Assembly (NCBI RefSeq): GCF_000699445.3
Contig: NC_067196.1
Coordinates: forward strand, 77,738,364-77,802,363
Direction of reading: 5' to 3'
Length of the DNA stretch: 64,000 nt
Origin: Schistosoma haematobium
Lineage: Eukaryota; Platyhelminthes; Trematoda; Strigeidida; Schistosomatidae
Each line of letters starts with the position of its first letter. Position 1 is the first letter of the stretch. Below, piece by piece: positions 31,354 through 43,093 of the stretch. Under the pieces are notes generated by a model. The model was not told where the DNA came from and searched no databases. It was given only the letters and a program-made list of their open reading frames with translations. The translations under genes were made by a program, and so were the position numbers.

Positions 31354-33731
31354 TTCCTGTCGACTACCTCCAACCACCATCTAACTTAACCAATTTCTTA
31401 AACAGACTTGCGAGATTGTAGTCTACTTTACGACTAAGATAAAATGCAAAACTATTAGATGCATCAGTAACATGTTTCGATCTGATCATTGTAAAATATC
31501 TTTGAATAAACTAATAGTTGATCTAGAGTGATGCTTAATGAACAATTAATCAATACAATGAAAATCAGTATGTAAACAATACTATTTGAAGGTACTAATA
31601 GTATTTCTTCCCAAATAATTTAAAAACTGAATTTTAAGACCTAAATAACATCATTTAATATCTTATCTAATCTATGTAAATGTCAAACAATTGAAAAAAA
31701 CGGGAAATCACGTCAGGCTTATATTGATTACAGTACGACAGATGGAGAGAGGAATGGGATTGAAATTATAAGATTTAAGAAGATATTTTCAAGGGGAATC
31801 AGTTTGTACATTTCTATTTGTATTTCTCAAGCGATCGGTTAGAGTCATTTTAATAGTATATTAATTATAAACTCTGGTTTGACTGATTAACTTTCGCGAC
31901 ATCTCTTGTAATTTGTAAATCATGGTTAATTAGCCATAAACCTTTTACTCAATCTGGTACTACGAATGTCAGTTGTATAATTATGCGGGTTTTTGGAGCC
32001 TGAATGACGCAAAGAACACATAAAACATGTGGAACTTAGCTGATTTATTTCATAATTAGTTGATCGGCAAAGGATGAATTTTGCGTGTCTGATCGATTGT
32101 TGGCGTATACAGTATCAGGGTTATGAAAGTAAGTTTTGTTCACGTAGGCGGAAACGTCCATAGAATGATAGATTTTTCGCTATAACTAGGAACAGACAAT
32201 GGTAACGCAAACAATATAAGACTGGAGAAAACAAGACATCTCAAAGAAACTAAAGTGGCAAACTGGTCAACAAGTGACTAGTCTAGTGGTGTTTATTACT
32301 TGGACATTTAAACCAGTGATAACGTTAGTTCGAAAAATATTATTTATATAAAGGGATTTAGACGGATGAAAATTACTCAACAATATTCAATAATATGATA
32401 TTCATTAAAACACACGTTAATAACCATTAAACAAAGGTGAAATTCTACCAGATATTTTTTGCAAATCTTTACAAATGAGTGGGATGAACTTTGCCAATAC
32501 ACACATTCGTTCAGACCAACTTTATTCATTTTTTAAATCATGCTTCTATCATTTTGACTAATTATGTAACAAATACTTATGCATTCACAAAACAAGTGAA
32601 TAAGTCTAGGCAAAATTATTCATTAACAGACGGTGAAAGTAAGAGCGAATACAAAATAATACATTACCGAGTGAGGATAAAACTGTTCTAAAGTGATTTC
32701 ATTTTCGTGTTCTGTGGTTGCTACAAAAAGGATATTGATATGAATTGTGATCATTTTATTTTATATATCGACTTGGGCTAAGTAATCTACTTGTTAGACC
32801 ATAGTTCATGATATAGATAATTCAGATGTAAGTGTTTGAATCCTCTCGTTGTTAATGTATATGATTAATATTGATCAGTCTATTTTGTCTGATATGCATC
32901 CTGAGTGTATTACCCCGATATTACAATCAGTCACAAGAACGTTTGAGCATAGTAGGATAGTGTCAAATAGTGGAATCCAGGGTATTCATTTTGTCTTGTC
33001 TGTGACTCGTCAACAGAATCCCACTGCTACTTGCTATTTAACTCTGCTTAAAAGGTATATTAATTTGAAACGAATAGAACATATTGAAGAAGTTAAACCA
33101 TCGCTAATAAGAAAAGCAGTGAATAAAACCATCAAATAGGTCAATGTGATTTGAAACCGGATTGCTTATGTTAATAACAAGTTGTATAGCCAGAATATGG
33201 GATATGTGTAACGGTAAGCCGCCGTAGCAAGAAACCAAGAGGAGAGATTACAAGAAGTGTATGAAAATAAAATTATTTATGGTAGTGCTAATTAGAAAAC
33301 AGCATACATCTGCCGAGTATAAATATAAGAGATAGGCGAAGACCAAATAAAAGCTATGTGCCTAAAATAGATATAATTCTGGATGAACGAAGTTACTAGA
33401 AGCTTAAAACATAGGGAGACAATAAAAATAAACCCATATATAGAAGATCAAAGTGGCACATTGAAATGAGACAGCTTTTAACAATATTTAAATGGTAGAA
33501 ATATAGAAGTATTACCTGAGCTACTTACAAAATTTAAGTACTATGATTCTCACACAAATAAAGTTTGACGAAAAGTCTGGGGATTTGAATGGTCTAGAGA
33601 ACGTGTAAGGAAGGTAACAAGTAAAGTACTGAGGTTCAGAAAATGGGCAACATTGGTTAGCTGGTTATCAGTAATGTAAATGGTTAAAATATTTGCATAA
33701 TTGTAGATTTATGAGTGAAAAAGTGTCCTAC

Positions 33732-34034
33732 TGCAGCGAACATGAACACCAGTGGGGACAATCGAATGTATTCGACACGAAATTACAGAGCATCTCAATA
33801 AAATCCGAAAACCATATAGTAAATCATTAATTTGCAAAATATCAATCTATCATCTCAAACTTGACTGTTCCTGTTGCAAACATCAATCCATTGTCTCAGA
33901 TTTCATTGTCCATGCGTTTTCGTACCAATTGCGTTCCGTTCCCGTTCTTTGCTCATCGACCTTCTACTGAAATACATTCTATGCGTGACCACCGTTATAT
34001 ATTACTTGTTTGGATATAAGTAATTCACACCACA
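33732..34034. mobile_element. Solo LTR, TGTRGTG family (copy 3)
   Basis: 303 bp from TGCAGCGAAC to ATTCACACCACA, flanked by an exact 4-bp duplication CTAC (33728-33731 and 34035-34038). Contains GGGGACAATCGAATGTATT and CATCTCAATAAAATCC as in the other copies. Confidence 0.7.
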
Positions 34035-34272
34035 CTACCACTAGTACAAGTCCGTTATAAGGTATTTGATGCGACGAATAAACCAGTGAACAAACAAACA
34101 AACAAACATACAAACAAAGGAAGGACTATCAAAAACCCCGAATCATCATGTTAGTGATAAACTATGAACTACCTCTTTTTGAATTCATAGACCAAGCTTA
34201 AATAACTTGAATTCAGCTTATTGATGAAAATGTAAACAAACTGAGTTCCTTTGCCTGGTAAGTAATTTAGAT

Positions 34273-34311
34273 AAATAGGACGAAACGCGTGTCCTAGATT
34301 CCATTACTAAC
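34273..34311 (+). ncRNA. 3' half of a Smα hammerhead (fragment)
   Basis: AATAGGACGAAACGCGTGTC followed by CTAGATTCCATTACTA: the right strand of stem II, GAAA, stem III and the post-cleavage strand are present, but the CUGANGA side is missing upstream. A truncated Smα end. Confidence 0.6.
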
Positions 34312-34984
34312 CACATTCCATCTGTTCTATGTGGCATTATGTTTGTTGGATATTTTTGTACAAAAACTAGACACATGTAAGAGATATTTTCTCATTTTTA
34401 TGGTAATTAACTAATAATTTATGCATATTGTTACTTTTCAACGAAGTGAAACGGCTCATTTTTTATTTGAATATGGTATTTTAATATTTCGTAGCAAATA
34501 ATGAATCCTTTAAAAAATTTTTGATGTAATGCAATATGGAATTTCGACTAGATCAATAGAAAAGTAGCTCGTATCACAGACGGAGAAATATCATTCTTTA
34601 AAGGTCATGAAGTGAAAAATACTTACTTACTGAAGTAGCCAAACAATATCAATGAATCTTTTTTAACCAATGTTTTCCGTTGTCATAATTGTCCGGTCTT
34701 GATATACGAAAAATCGTTAATCATTCACAGGTACTGACTGCAAAATGAAAATGTATAAAAAATCCTCAGAAAGAGAAAAGCTTGAAAGATTTACGTAAAA
34801 CGGACTTCATGATTTAAGAAAACTAGAATGAGATACGGTAACTAACACTAACATTGTAGACAGTCCTTAATGTGGGCATCAAATGATTGATTGACTATAG
34901 TTACAACAAACGTTCTTAAATCTGCGTACGAAATTTATCATCATAATGTCCATATTATATTCAAACAACTGTAAATTATTTTTG

Positions 34985-35205
34985 AAGCACAGATAGATGG
35001 TGGCTCGAAGTGGAATCTAAGATGTACGTTCTGTCCTACTTGGGGACATTCGGATACAGTAGCTAAGTTAAGAACGCGTTGCCGTTTGCAGCGAATAGTA
35101 CCAGGTTCAAGGCTAGGGTGCATACACATTCAGCTGACGAGTCCCGAATAGGACAAAACCTGCGTCCTGAAATGTATTACTAGTCAACATCCATCTCTGT
35201 TTAAA
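34985..35205 (+). repeat. Smα-like SINE with inverted hammerhead halves
   Basis: The left end (34998-35045) is the reverse complement of a hammerhead 3' half (TGGAATCTAAGATGTACGTT, GTCCTACTTGGGGAC). It is followed by an A box TAGCTAAGTTA (35060-35070), a B box GGTTCAAGGCT (35104-35114), a plus-strand hammerhead (35128-35172) and the tail ATTACTAGTCAACATCCATC. Smα is an established schistosome SINE-like family with a hammerhead. Confidence 0.75.
35128..35172 (+). ncRNA. Smα hammerhead motif with one core lesion
   Basis: Stem I ATTCAG/CTGAAA (five pairs), CTGACGA at 35134-35140, stem II GTCCC/AGGAC, then AAAA instead of GAAA, stem III CCTGCG, triplet GTC at 35164-35166. G12 to A is the only core defect. 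Confidence 0.6.
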
Positions 35206-37003
35206 AATCCATCAATTTATTAAATATAAGAAGTAAAAGTTGAGAACAAAGTAATAATAAGTTTCTGTTGGTTGATTTTCTTTTCCCACAAACAAATTTC
35301 TAACTTCATGAAGTACCACCAACTCTTTATCGATTGGTAGAGAAAAGGTGAAACATTTTGTATGCACAATTAATTTCAAAATAATTCCTTATGAACCTCT
35401 TCAAGATTTATATGTAAATCAAAGATACTTAAGATGTAAATGAAACATATATTCACTATATCGATTTTCGATCACTTTAAGATTATGCATAGTGTAAAAA
35501 CAATTGAATGGTGAGGTTTATTTCACACTAATTAAAACTAATGCCGCACACATTGTCAGCCTGTGTTGAAAAGTTAATTCTTACAGAAATGAATAAGAAA
35601 AGATTAAGTAAGCTGATGGATTCATGTGACAGGTAATGGAATGCTATTAGTGACAGTTTCGGTATTTTTTTTCAAGTCTCAGTTTATTAATGTAGCGATA
35701 AAATTTTTATTTTGTTCGGTTGCTTCTGATGATAATATGCCGACTACAGACGAAGATATATATATTGATCTCAATCAAATACACAATATGTTTTTCCATA
35801 TTACAAACAATCAGTTTATGGAGTTTTCAATGCATAATATTGTTATGACCTAGCAAACCAACTGAAATAACGAACTTTAATGAAAGCAAGTATATTTTGT
35901 TCATGTTTTACCTCAAATATAATCGACAAAATAATTATCTTGTCACGATGTTAATTGGACGAGTTTATAAATCTCTATTCAGACCACTGATTCCTAAAGT
36001 AAAACGAAGAATCACAACTGCTTAATTTATTACCAATAAACTGTTCACATTTCATTATTTGCAGGAGAAATGTATAAATTAAACAAAAATCTTTTCTAAT
36101 TCAATCGAGACGTTATACTTAATTAACTGATTAAACCTATGGAATGTTTTGAGTCAGTTGAATAGATTCCACGATGTTGTCCATGGTGTCAAAAATAATT
36201 CCTTCAAGTGTACATGGTTGTGATGATGATAAGTGTTGACATCTGGTTGTTCTCTTAGCTTCATCACTCGCCATGTAGTATTTTCATGAGATGAGTTAAT
36301 GTACCAGTTATGATTAGATGTGTAACGTGAATATGGCCAACATTGTTGGAAACAAAACTCAGATTTTCGGATTACAAAGATAAGGAATGATGTAATGTCG
36401 GACGACTTACAGTAGTTTGGAGAACAGATTTGTATTGAGCTTGAACAGTCATGGAAAGACTGGGATGAGACCACATCGTCATGAGTAACTTTTAGGACTA
36501 TAAAATTTATAAACCAGGACGTACATCAAACGATCAAATAACACGTGTAACACTTCCACTAGCATATAACTTTGGTTGAAGTGTCTATAATTTTAACTTT
36601 GCTTATGATTGCTGGAAAACGTATGTCAACTGACAACCAAAAGATATATCATGTTCTGTAGTTCGCTCCCCAATGCAATAAAAGTATAACTTAGCCATGA
36701 AACGTTTTGCCAGGAGACAACTAGAAATGAGTTAAATGAAGTCATTGTTTAACAGCGGATGATTTCCCCCGCGAATATCAACTGCTTGTCTTATAAGATT
36801 GTATGATTCCTGAGCCTTATAAGGAATAACAGCGTGTGCCTAATGAACATGTCTGTAGTCTAATGTCTAAAACAAATTACTAGTGATATATCCAATTGGT
36901 TAATCATCAAAATATAACCTATCGTTGTGGTGACAGACATTACAAAAAATGGGCTGATAAATGTCTGAAAATCAGAGTCCAGATTTTACTGAGTATCACC
37001 ATC

Positions 37004-37067
37004 ACCATAGCGTGTGATTTACAAACTATCCTAGTAACGTTGTTGATTTTAGTCAATACAAATTATT
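37004..37067 (+). pseudogene. Orphan Ly6-like leader exon remnant
   Basis: The translation TIACDLQTILVTLLILVNTNY, followed by phase-1 donor GTAAGT at 37068, aligns residue by residue with the leader exon at 43027-43093 (TMMYLAQIILVTMLLLINTEY). Both Met codons of that exon are replaced (ATA, GCG). The only in-frame ATG is at 36896, which would give a 57-residue leader. Probably a dead duplicate; use as an alternative exon is not excluded. Confidence 0.6.
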
Positions 37068-37080
37068 GTAAGTGTTAATT

Positions 37081-40000
37081 TATGAATGTTTTATTTCTTC
37101 AAATATGGTCTGGTCATTAATAATACACAGGTATTTCGAATAAAAGGAACCGACAAAAATACGATTTCAAGTGATTCAATTTATTGATTCAAACTATGAA
37201 AGACCTTATTACCATAATTGTCAAATTAAGTTATCTGTAATGAACACAGTTTAATCGGATTTACTGAGCTTGCTTTCAGAAATGATCGTCATCTTACCTA
37301 GCTTTGTTGATGCGTATTGAGTAAAATGAGATTGCTAAACAGACAGTATATTTGTCAATAATTGCTCTTTATTTGAGGGTTGTTGAACTTACCTGTGAAA
37401 ATATTGGCTTATCTACGGATATTATTAAGACTAAAGGTAGTTGAAGTATCACAATGGAAAAGTAAATGGCGCTAGAATATGAACGAATGTATTCAATAAA
37501 GGAAATTTTGAGGGAAGTAAAGTACATCAGTCTTTCCTGATTATGGTAAATACCCACAAATAATTATGTTTTATCCCTATAATTTAAAAGTATATGTACA
37601 ATTCTCACTTCATCTATTCAGATACTTATTTGGTATTTTTGAGAGAGAATGGTATGAAATTTTGTGGATCTCAATAACCTAATGGTTTTAATCTAGAATA
37701 GATATTCTCCATACGACCATATTTGACATTATATGATTGTCAAATTTTAACTATATCAATCTAGCTAAATCGGTTTATTGAGATTATACAATTGGTCAGA
37801 CTGGTAAATATTATGCAGTTTAAATTCAAAAAAGATTAAAACCTACTGATGTCTTGTTCAGGTGGTTTTGTGAAGATTAGTCTAGCTCGAAAGTTACAAT
37901 CGACACGGTTTGATCTAACCCAACCAGTCACGATTCCCCACTAAAATCTCACATGCTTATCTCAAGTGTAGTCCTTAGTGGGCACATGATTTTGTTCTCG
38001 TTGGAAACTGTAGGAATTGGATTCGATTTACGAAGGATCGAGTGTGAATACTGCTGAGTAGTTCTATATAAAAACAAAAACAGTTATTTATTACTTTCAA
38101 GTTTTTCATGATCTTACAAATAGTATCGCTCCATAACGACAATCACTAACAAAGCGACTTAGTGTAAGTCGATGAATGAAACGATATTAGCTTATTCTTT
38201 AGACTACTGGAGTTTGCATGAATATGAAGTCATATATTCTCTTAAGAATAATTAGTGGGATATTATAAATATTTATTGAAAGTAAATAGCTTATTTTGTC
38301 ACTGAGGTTAGTATGTATGCACCTTCTAATTTGTACGATCAGTTTGTGGTGACCTGCTTAAACTTTTGAGTCATTTATTTAAAGCTTCAGTTATTGGAAT
38401 AACTTTTCCTATTTTAGACTTGTTCTAATGACGTAATTATGTATGTGAGTTGTACAACGTACTCGTGGACCTGTGCAGAAAATCCACAACCTTCTATGAC
38501 ATTAACCGATATCAGATAAAAAGGAAACAATATAATGATAAATATAGTTCCCCTCCTGTCTATTTTGGGGAAAACTAGAGGAATATACATTACGATTTAT
38601 GAAACAAAAGTTTATATAGTGTGAAAATGGTCGACAACTGTTATGGTTGATGATGAATAGAAGATAACCACTGATGGAGCACATTGTTCAGTAGTTACAA
38701 ATAAAGTTTCTGTTAAACTAGAGTTTAAGGCATCGTTGTATATTTTATGAAGGAAATTCATTACATTAACCAAGCGGATAGAACTGTATTAAAGTTGTTA
38801 TTCATATTCACAACCTATTTATTAATTCATATAACTATCAGGGGAAATATCACTAAACAGAGCTGGATCAACTGCGATCCTAAACAACAATGGGAAGATT
38901 CAAACAACCAATATGTATGAAAACACAATTTTCTGATTTTGGATTTTATACCTTCTGATACTTCATGGTGACATGTTAAATTTTATTTTCACAATATTTA
39001 ATTATCATTATAACCATTAACATGCTGATAGAACTAATAATATTTACTAAGGGATCTACGTTGAGGTGACAGCTTTAAGTTATTTCTGTTTTCATCTAAA
39101 ACGTTAGAGTTTAAGAAGTAAATCGGTATTTTTACTTTGAGGGGATCTACTGATTTTATCTAATAATATTCTTTTTTTAAGGAGCTCAGAGGTTGTAGTC
39201 CTAGCATTAAAGAAAGATGAAAGTAAGCTATACATTCAATGGAACTATTAAAATAAGTTATGTTTTACTAACCTGAGGAGGGGGGAAAAGAATAAAATCT
39301 ACGTTTCGATTTCAGTGTTTGACCGTCTAACATCTGTTTAAATTGGTATCATAACTCCTTAATGGTGAGTACTGTTATTCCTGAGGACAAACACTTTACC
39401 TTGGTAAAGTTATTATTGCCACTGGGTAGTAATGAGCCGTCCTCGTCCAATAAGTACCAGTTACAAGTGAATAACATTTATACAAATCTCAAATGATACA
39501 ATCACGATCACAGGTTTAAAATGACTCTAAAATTAACCGTGCCGTTGTTACTTTGGGGGCAAAAATTTCCAAGTTGTTAACATAACTATTTTTCACGTTA
39601 AATATTGAAATAGTAAAATATATTCCCTTTTTGATTCAGAATACTAAACAGAGAATTCAGTTGTATATTATCTGAAGATTGACTAAATGTATAAATTCAA
39701 TGTATAAAGTTTATTAGAATCAGAGATGTTAACGTATTAAATCTTAGATTGGTCATCAAATTGTGTTTAAATTATTCTACAATCCTGCAAGCTAAAATAA
39801 ATTAGTTCGCACAAGCAGATGAATTGTCATAGACGTTTCCAATACCTGTTTTGTTAATGAGAAATGGGTGATTTGTTGTTTCTAATTATAATTATACTGT
39901 ATCCAACTTTCATTACTTGATTCTCAACTACCGTTAACTAGAAAGTGACTAAACCTTCTATTAACCGATTATCAAGAATCAGATTCTATTATTTTAGGTA

Positions 40001-40506
40001 TATGTGATTAGTGAAGACTGTTACTATTCCTATGCATGCATTATTTAACGAGAAATTATTTCAACAGAATGTGTTATTTATTTCTCGCTTCTTCACGATT
40101 GTTTACCGTGTTGTTCAACTCACTCTTTTTCTATCTGTTAGCACAATGAAACTCCGTATAGAATAATTAACGTTTTAATTCGTTGGACGAAAATGAAAAT
40201 TGGTGATGAATGGATAACTGTCTACAATTTTCTGGTAAACATCAACTATTAAACAAAGTACATTCATGTTTCAAGCTATCATAAAAAGTTGAGAGTGGGT
40301 TTATGTTTGATGTTTATACCAGCAGTGAAGAATAAAAACACCCACGATTCTATTTAAATTTCCCATTGGTTAATCATCGACACAAATATTTTTGACCTTG
40401 TAACGACAACTATCTTGTAAAATATTAAAATAGCATAACTTGTATAACTGATAAAATCATAGGTACCTGAGAAAGGAAATCGATTTCAATACAATTCCTC
40501 ATTACT
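37081..40506. other. Intergenic, nothing recognised
   Basis: AT-rich. A faint family B-like stretch near 38025-38065 (GGATTCGATTTACGAAGG, ACTGCTGAGTAG) is too decayed to call. No exon 2 or exon 3 of a Ly6 gene is visible. Confidence 0.5.
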
Positions 40507-40564
40507 ATGAAGTTTAATTTACAAATTCCATTTGTGATGTTGATTTTAATCAATATAGAATACG
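40507..40564 (+). CDS. Orphan Ly6-like leader exon, start codon intact
   Basis: ATG AAG to GAA TAC G, encoding MKFNLQIPFVMLILINIEY and ending in a phase-1 donor GTAGGT at 40565, exactly the design of the leader exons at 25639 and 43027. No matching exons 2 and 3 follow before the complete gene starting at 43027. It could be an alternative first exon spliced to 46214, or the remnant of a lost gene. Confidence 0.55.
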
Positions 40565-41096
40565 GTAGGTGTGGACTAGTTGATATTTCTTTTCATCAAA
40601 CAAATCTCAACATTTTACTTCAATTTGTTTATTTTGACTGGACTTATACATTGTCATGTGTTATTTGTAATTCATACAGTCATCTATTAAAATTAATCAT
40701 GTTTACATACAGTAGTGATCTATGTTTTACCCGGTTTTAGTTTGGTTTGTCTAATAACAAAAACATTTCTGAAAATTCGGTAAATTCGTCAGTTAGAACT
40801 AAATAATTACTAAGATGATATTTTCTAGTTTATTTGTAATATTTTGACCATTTTTGGACATGAAACTTTAATGTGAATAAAATGTAATAGTAAAAATACA
40901 TGAAAAAGTTAGTCACTCTACTAGAAAATTACTTAGTCAATTCACTTGGTGTTGTTTTACTTGTATCTTCCCATTGTTATTTAGGACTGCAATTGATCAG
41001 TCTCTTGTTGGCATATATACATCCTGTACGGATTGTCTTGATATAGCCTAAAGTTATATACTTTTTTAAGCAAAGATGGATAGCGGCTAGTAGTGG

Positions 41097-41142
41097 AATC
41101 TAGGACACGCGTTTCGTTCTATTTAGGACTCGTTAGCTGCAT
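41097..41142 (-). ncRNA. Smα hammerhead motif, mutated core
   Basis: Minus strand: CTAACGA in place of CTGANGA (G5 to A), GAAA intact, stem III CGCGTG, triplet GTC, then CTAGATT. Stem II is weakened (GTCCT/AGAAC). G5 is essential in known hammerheads, so probably inactive. Confidence 0.6.
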
Positions 41143-41184
41143 GCACCTGCATCTTAGAGTTGATGTTCACTCTGGGATACAGGT

Positions 41185-41227
41185 ACATCCAGCTGATGAA
41201 ACGCGTGTCCTAGATTCCACTACTAGC
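41185..41227 (+). ncRNA. Smα hammerhead with stem II deleted
   Basis: ATCCAG then CTGATGA runs directly into AACGCGTGTC and CTAGATTCCAC; the stem II hairpin and G12 are missing. Stem I pairs five of six. A precise small deletion in an otherwise well-kept motif. Confidence 0.65.
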
Positions 41228-41245
41228 CAGTATCTATATTTATCT

Positions 41246-43026
41246 AGTTAATGTTTCAGGTACAAGAAGTTTTTTGCTGTGGTCATTTCACAAAGTGAAA
41301 CTAAGAGAGTTCAAGATTCAATTTCTCACTAAAACAATTTCATGCAAAAATTTGTAAGCCATATTCATAACCTTCTAGCATTGGATTTAACTTTGAAACA
41401 TACCTAACTAAGCTTTTTATAGACTTTTATAGTAACCTTAGGTTCTTTAAAATAAAAATATATTCATCAACGTTTATCTTTTGAATGCTTTCATCAAAGT
41501 ATCCAATGTAGCTTGTGATTGATTAAAATTTCAATATGTATAAATCTTTTGGATTGTTGCTATTTAAATAATTAATCAATCGGATCAAAAGTGGGAAGCT
41601 TTATTGACAAAAGCTTACTGAAACTAATATGTGCTTTGTTTTGTTGAAATTTTCAGCTCATAAAGAGACAAAGCTAGGACCTAACTCACTTTTAATAAAG
41701 TAGAGTGTAATACTGACTATTGCTGGTGAACTAAATGATCAAGGGAACTAGGTGAATGGAACAGGGTTATAATGAAGTGAAACAATGCTGATTTGTTTAC
41801 TGACAGGCAGTGTTATTTAAAAGCATCAGTTATTTCGTTTGTTCCATAGTTATAGTATTTCTCCTAGATATTTTTGAGAAACCACTTATGAGTGAATAAC
41901 AGCTCGTCTACACCAAAGAAATACGACCAAACCACAAAATATTTAAAAAGCCATAACATAAACTCTTGCGAGAAAAGAAAGACTCGCTACCACATCTATG
42001 TATTCAACAATAGACATATAACATCAATATACTAAGTTAGTACACAGTTACCGAGAACAGGTGTGAGCATGATGTATATGTATTGAAGAAGTTAAATATC
42101 GGCTGTTTATTCAGAATACTGGTTATAAAAATAAGAATAATATGCTATAGTAAACTATATTCATTGTAACTACAATAGCATAATTAGACAATCGAAATCA
42201 GAGATTTACATCATATAAGAGATTTGAAATATTAATTACACTTCGTCTGAAATTATTATTTTTTGCTGAATCTTCGGTATGATAACTGGAGTGAGGAACA
42301 AATAAACTATTGATGTAAAATTTAACCAGAATCGTCATCATCGCTGTTTCGGTACACTATCGACTGATTTATTTGAAGTGACTTATGAACAAACGTTGTT
42401 TCATTCCAATCAGTACGTGTATCAACGAATTGTGTAATGGAGAAAAATGATTTATTATTTATGATTATAATTAATCCCTATCTAGTTCTTTTGATTCAAG
42501 CCTAATTTTCAAGTCATTCTATAAGGTGATAAAATCATTTCATCAATTACTTCTATCATGAATGATGAATTGTAATAAATAAGTGTAAAACATGTTTCTC
42601 TTTCTCTCTAACAAGTGATAAACTTGTTCATCAACACATTTGGTTCTATTTCTGGGTATAACTCAAGTTTGTAGTTAACAGTGCATGAACAAGTGAAATC
42701 AAGTCTTTCAAGATGAATATAAAACTAAAAGAATTTTATTATGAAAAGTAAGCAATATAAAAACGAATATAAATGAGTGAATAATCAATTAAAGCTTTCT
42801 GGCAAACGTCAACGTTTAAATTAGTAGTAATCTTAGCTACAAAATGATATCGGTAGTTGATAGACAGTATGTGTCAGCTGTACGCATTGATCACTTATAT
42901 TTTTATTGGTCAGTCATTAAAATATACATTTGGCACATTTTATAAAAGAACAAAATTAAATAATTACAGCAATTGATACAATCTCAAACGTTTGGAGTTA
43001 GAATTTAGATTTCGTTACACTTCAAG
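41246..43026. other. Upstream region of Ly6-like gene 2
   Basis: AT-rich, no repeat or coding signal recognised. A promoter for the gene at 43027 is expected but no clear core element stands out. Confidence 0.45.
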
Positions 43027-43093
43027 ATGACTATGATGTATCTTGCGCAAATTATATTGGTGACAATGTTGCTTCTGATAAACACAGAATACA
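43027..43093 (+). CDS. Ly6-like gene 2, exon 1 (signal peptide)
   Basis: ATG at 43027, 67 nt, ends GAA TAC A before donor GTAAGT. The last base plus GT of exon 2 gives Ser. Confidence 0.8.

Larger units (their letters stand above)
30950..31385 (+). repeat. Family C hammerhead SINE with internal foldback
   Basis: The 5' part 30952-31097 (CACAATTGACTGATCACTG, GTGGCCACCAGTCTAGG) is followed by an inverted copy of its start (31101-31174, arms of about 75 bp around GTCATG and TTATTAGTGCAGATC). Then come a tRNA-like module (31212-31287), a hammerhead (31309-31353) and a tail ending CTACCTCCAACCACCATCT. Other pieces of the family lie at 49186-49265 and 63361-63593. Confidence 0.7.
29146..36895. other. 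Intergenic between Ly6-like gene 1 and the leader-exon remnants
   Basis: Apart from the repeats listed separately (29278-29669, 30271-30546, 30950-31385, 33732-34034, 34273-34311, 34985-35205), I see only AT-rich sequence. ORFs at 32849-33139 (96 codons) and 36154-36474 (106 codons, minus) have no recognisable motif and no splice context I trust. Confidence 0.5.
40945..41245 (-). repeat. Smα-like SINE pieces, inverted hammerhead pair
   Basis: A minus-oriented Smα 5' part (GGACTGCAATTGATCAGTC, GGCATATATACATCCTG; compare 53225-53330) is followed by a minus hammerhead and, 85 bp on, a plus hammerhead lacking stem II. The arms 41086-41114 and 41199-41227 are perfect 29-bp inverted repeats. Confidence 0.7.

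Noticed and set aside
32849..33139. 96-codon ORF
   Set aside because: No signal peptide, domain or repeat relationship, and no splice sites supporting it; chance in AT-rich DNA is likely.
38419..38516. Cysteine-rich frame after TTTTAG resembling a Ly6 exon 2
   Set aside because: The cysteine spacing does not fit the Ly6 pattern, it ends in a stop without a donor, and it has no similarity to the two real exon 2s.
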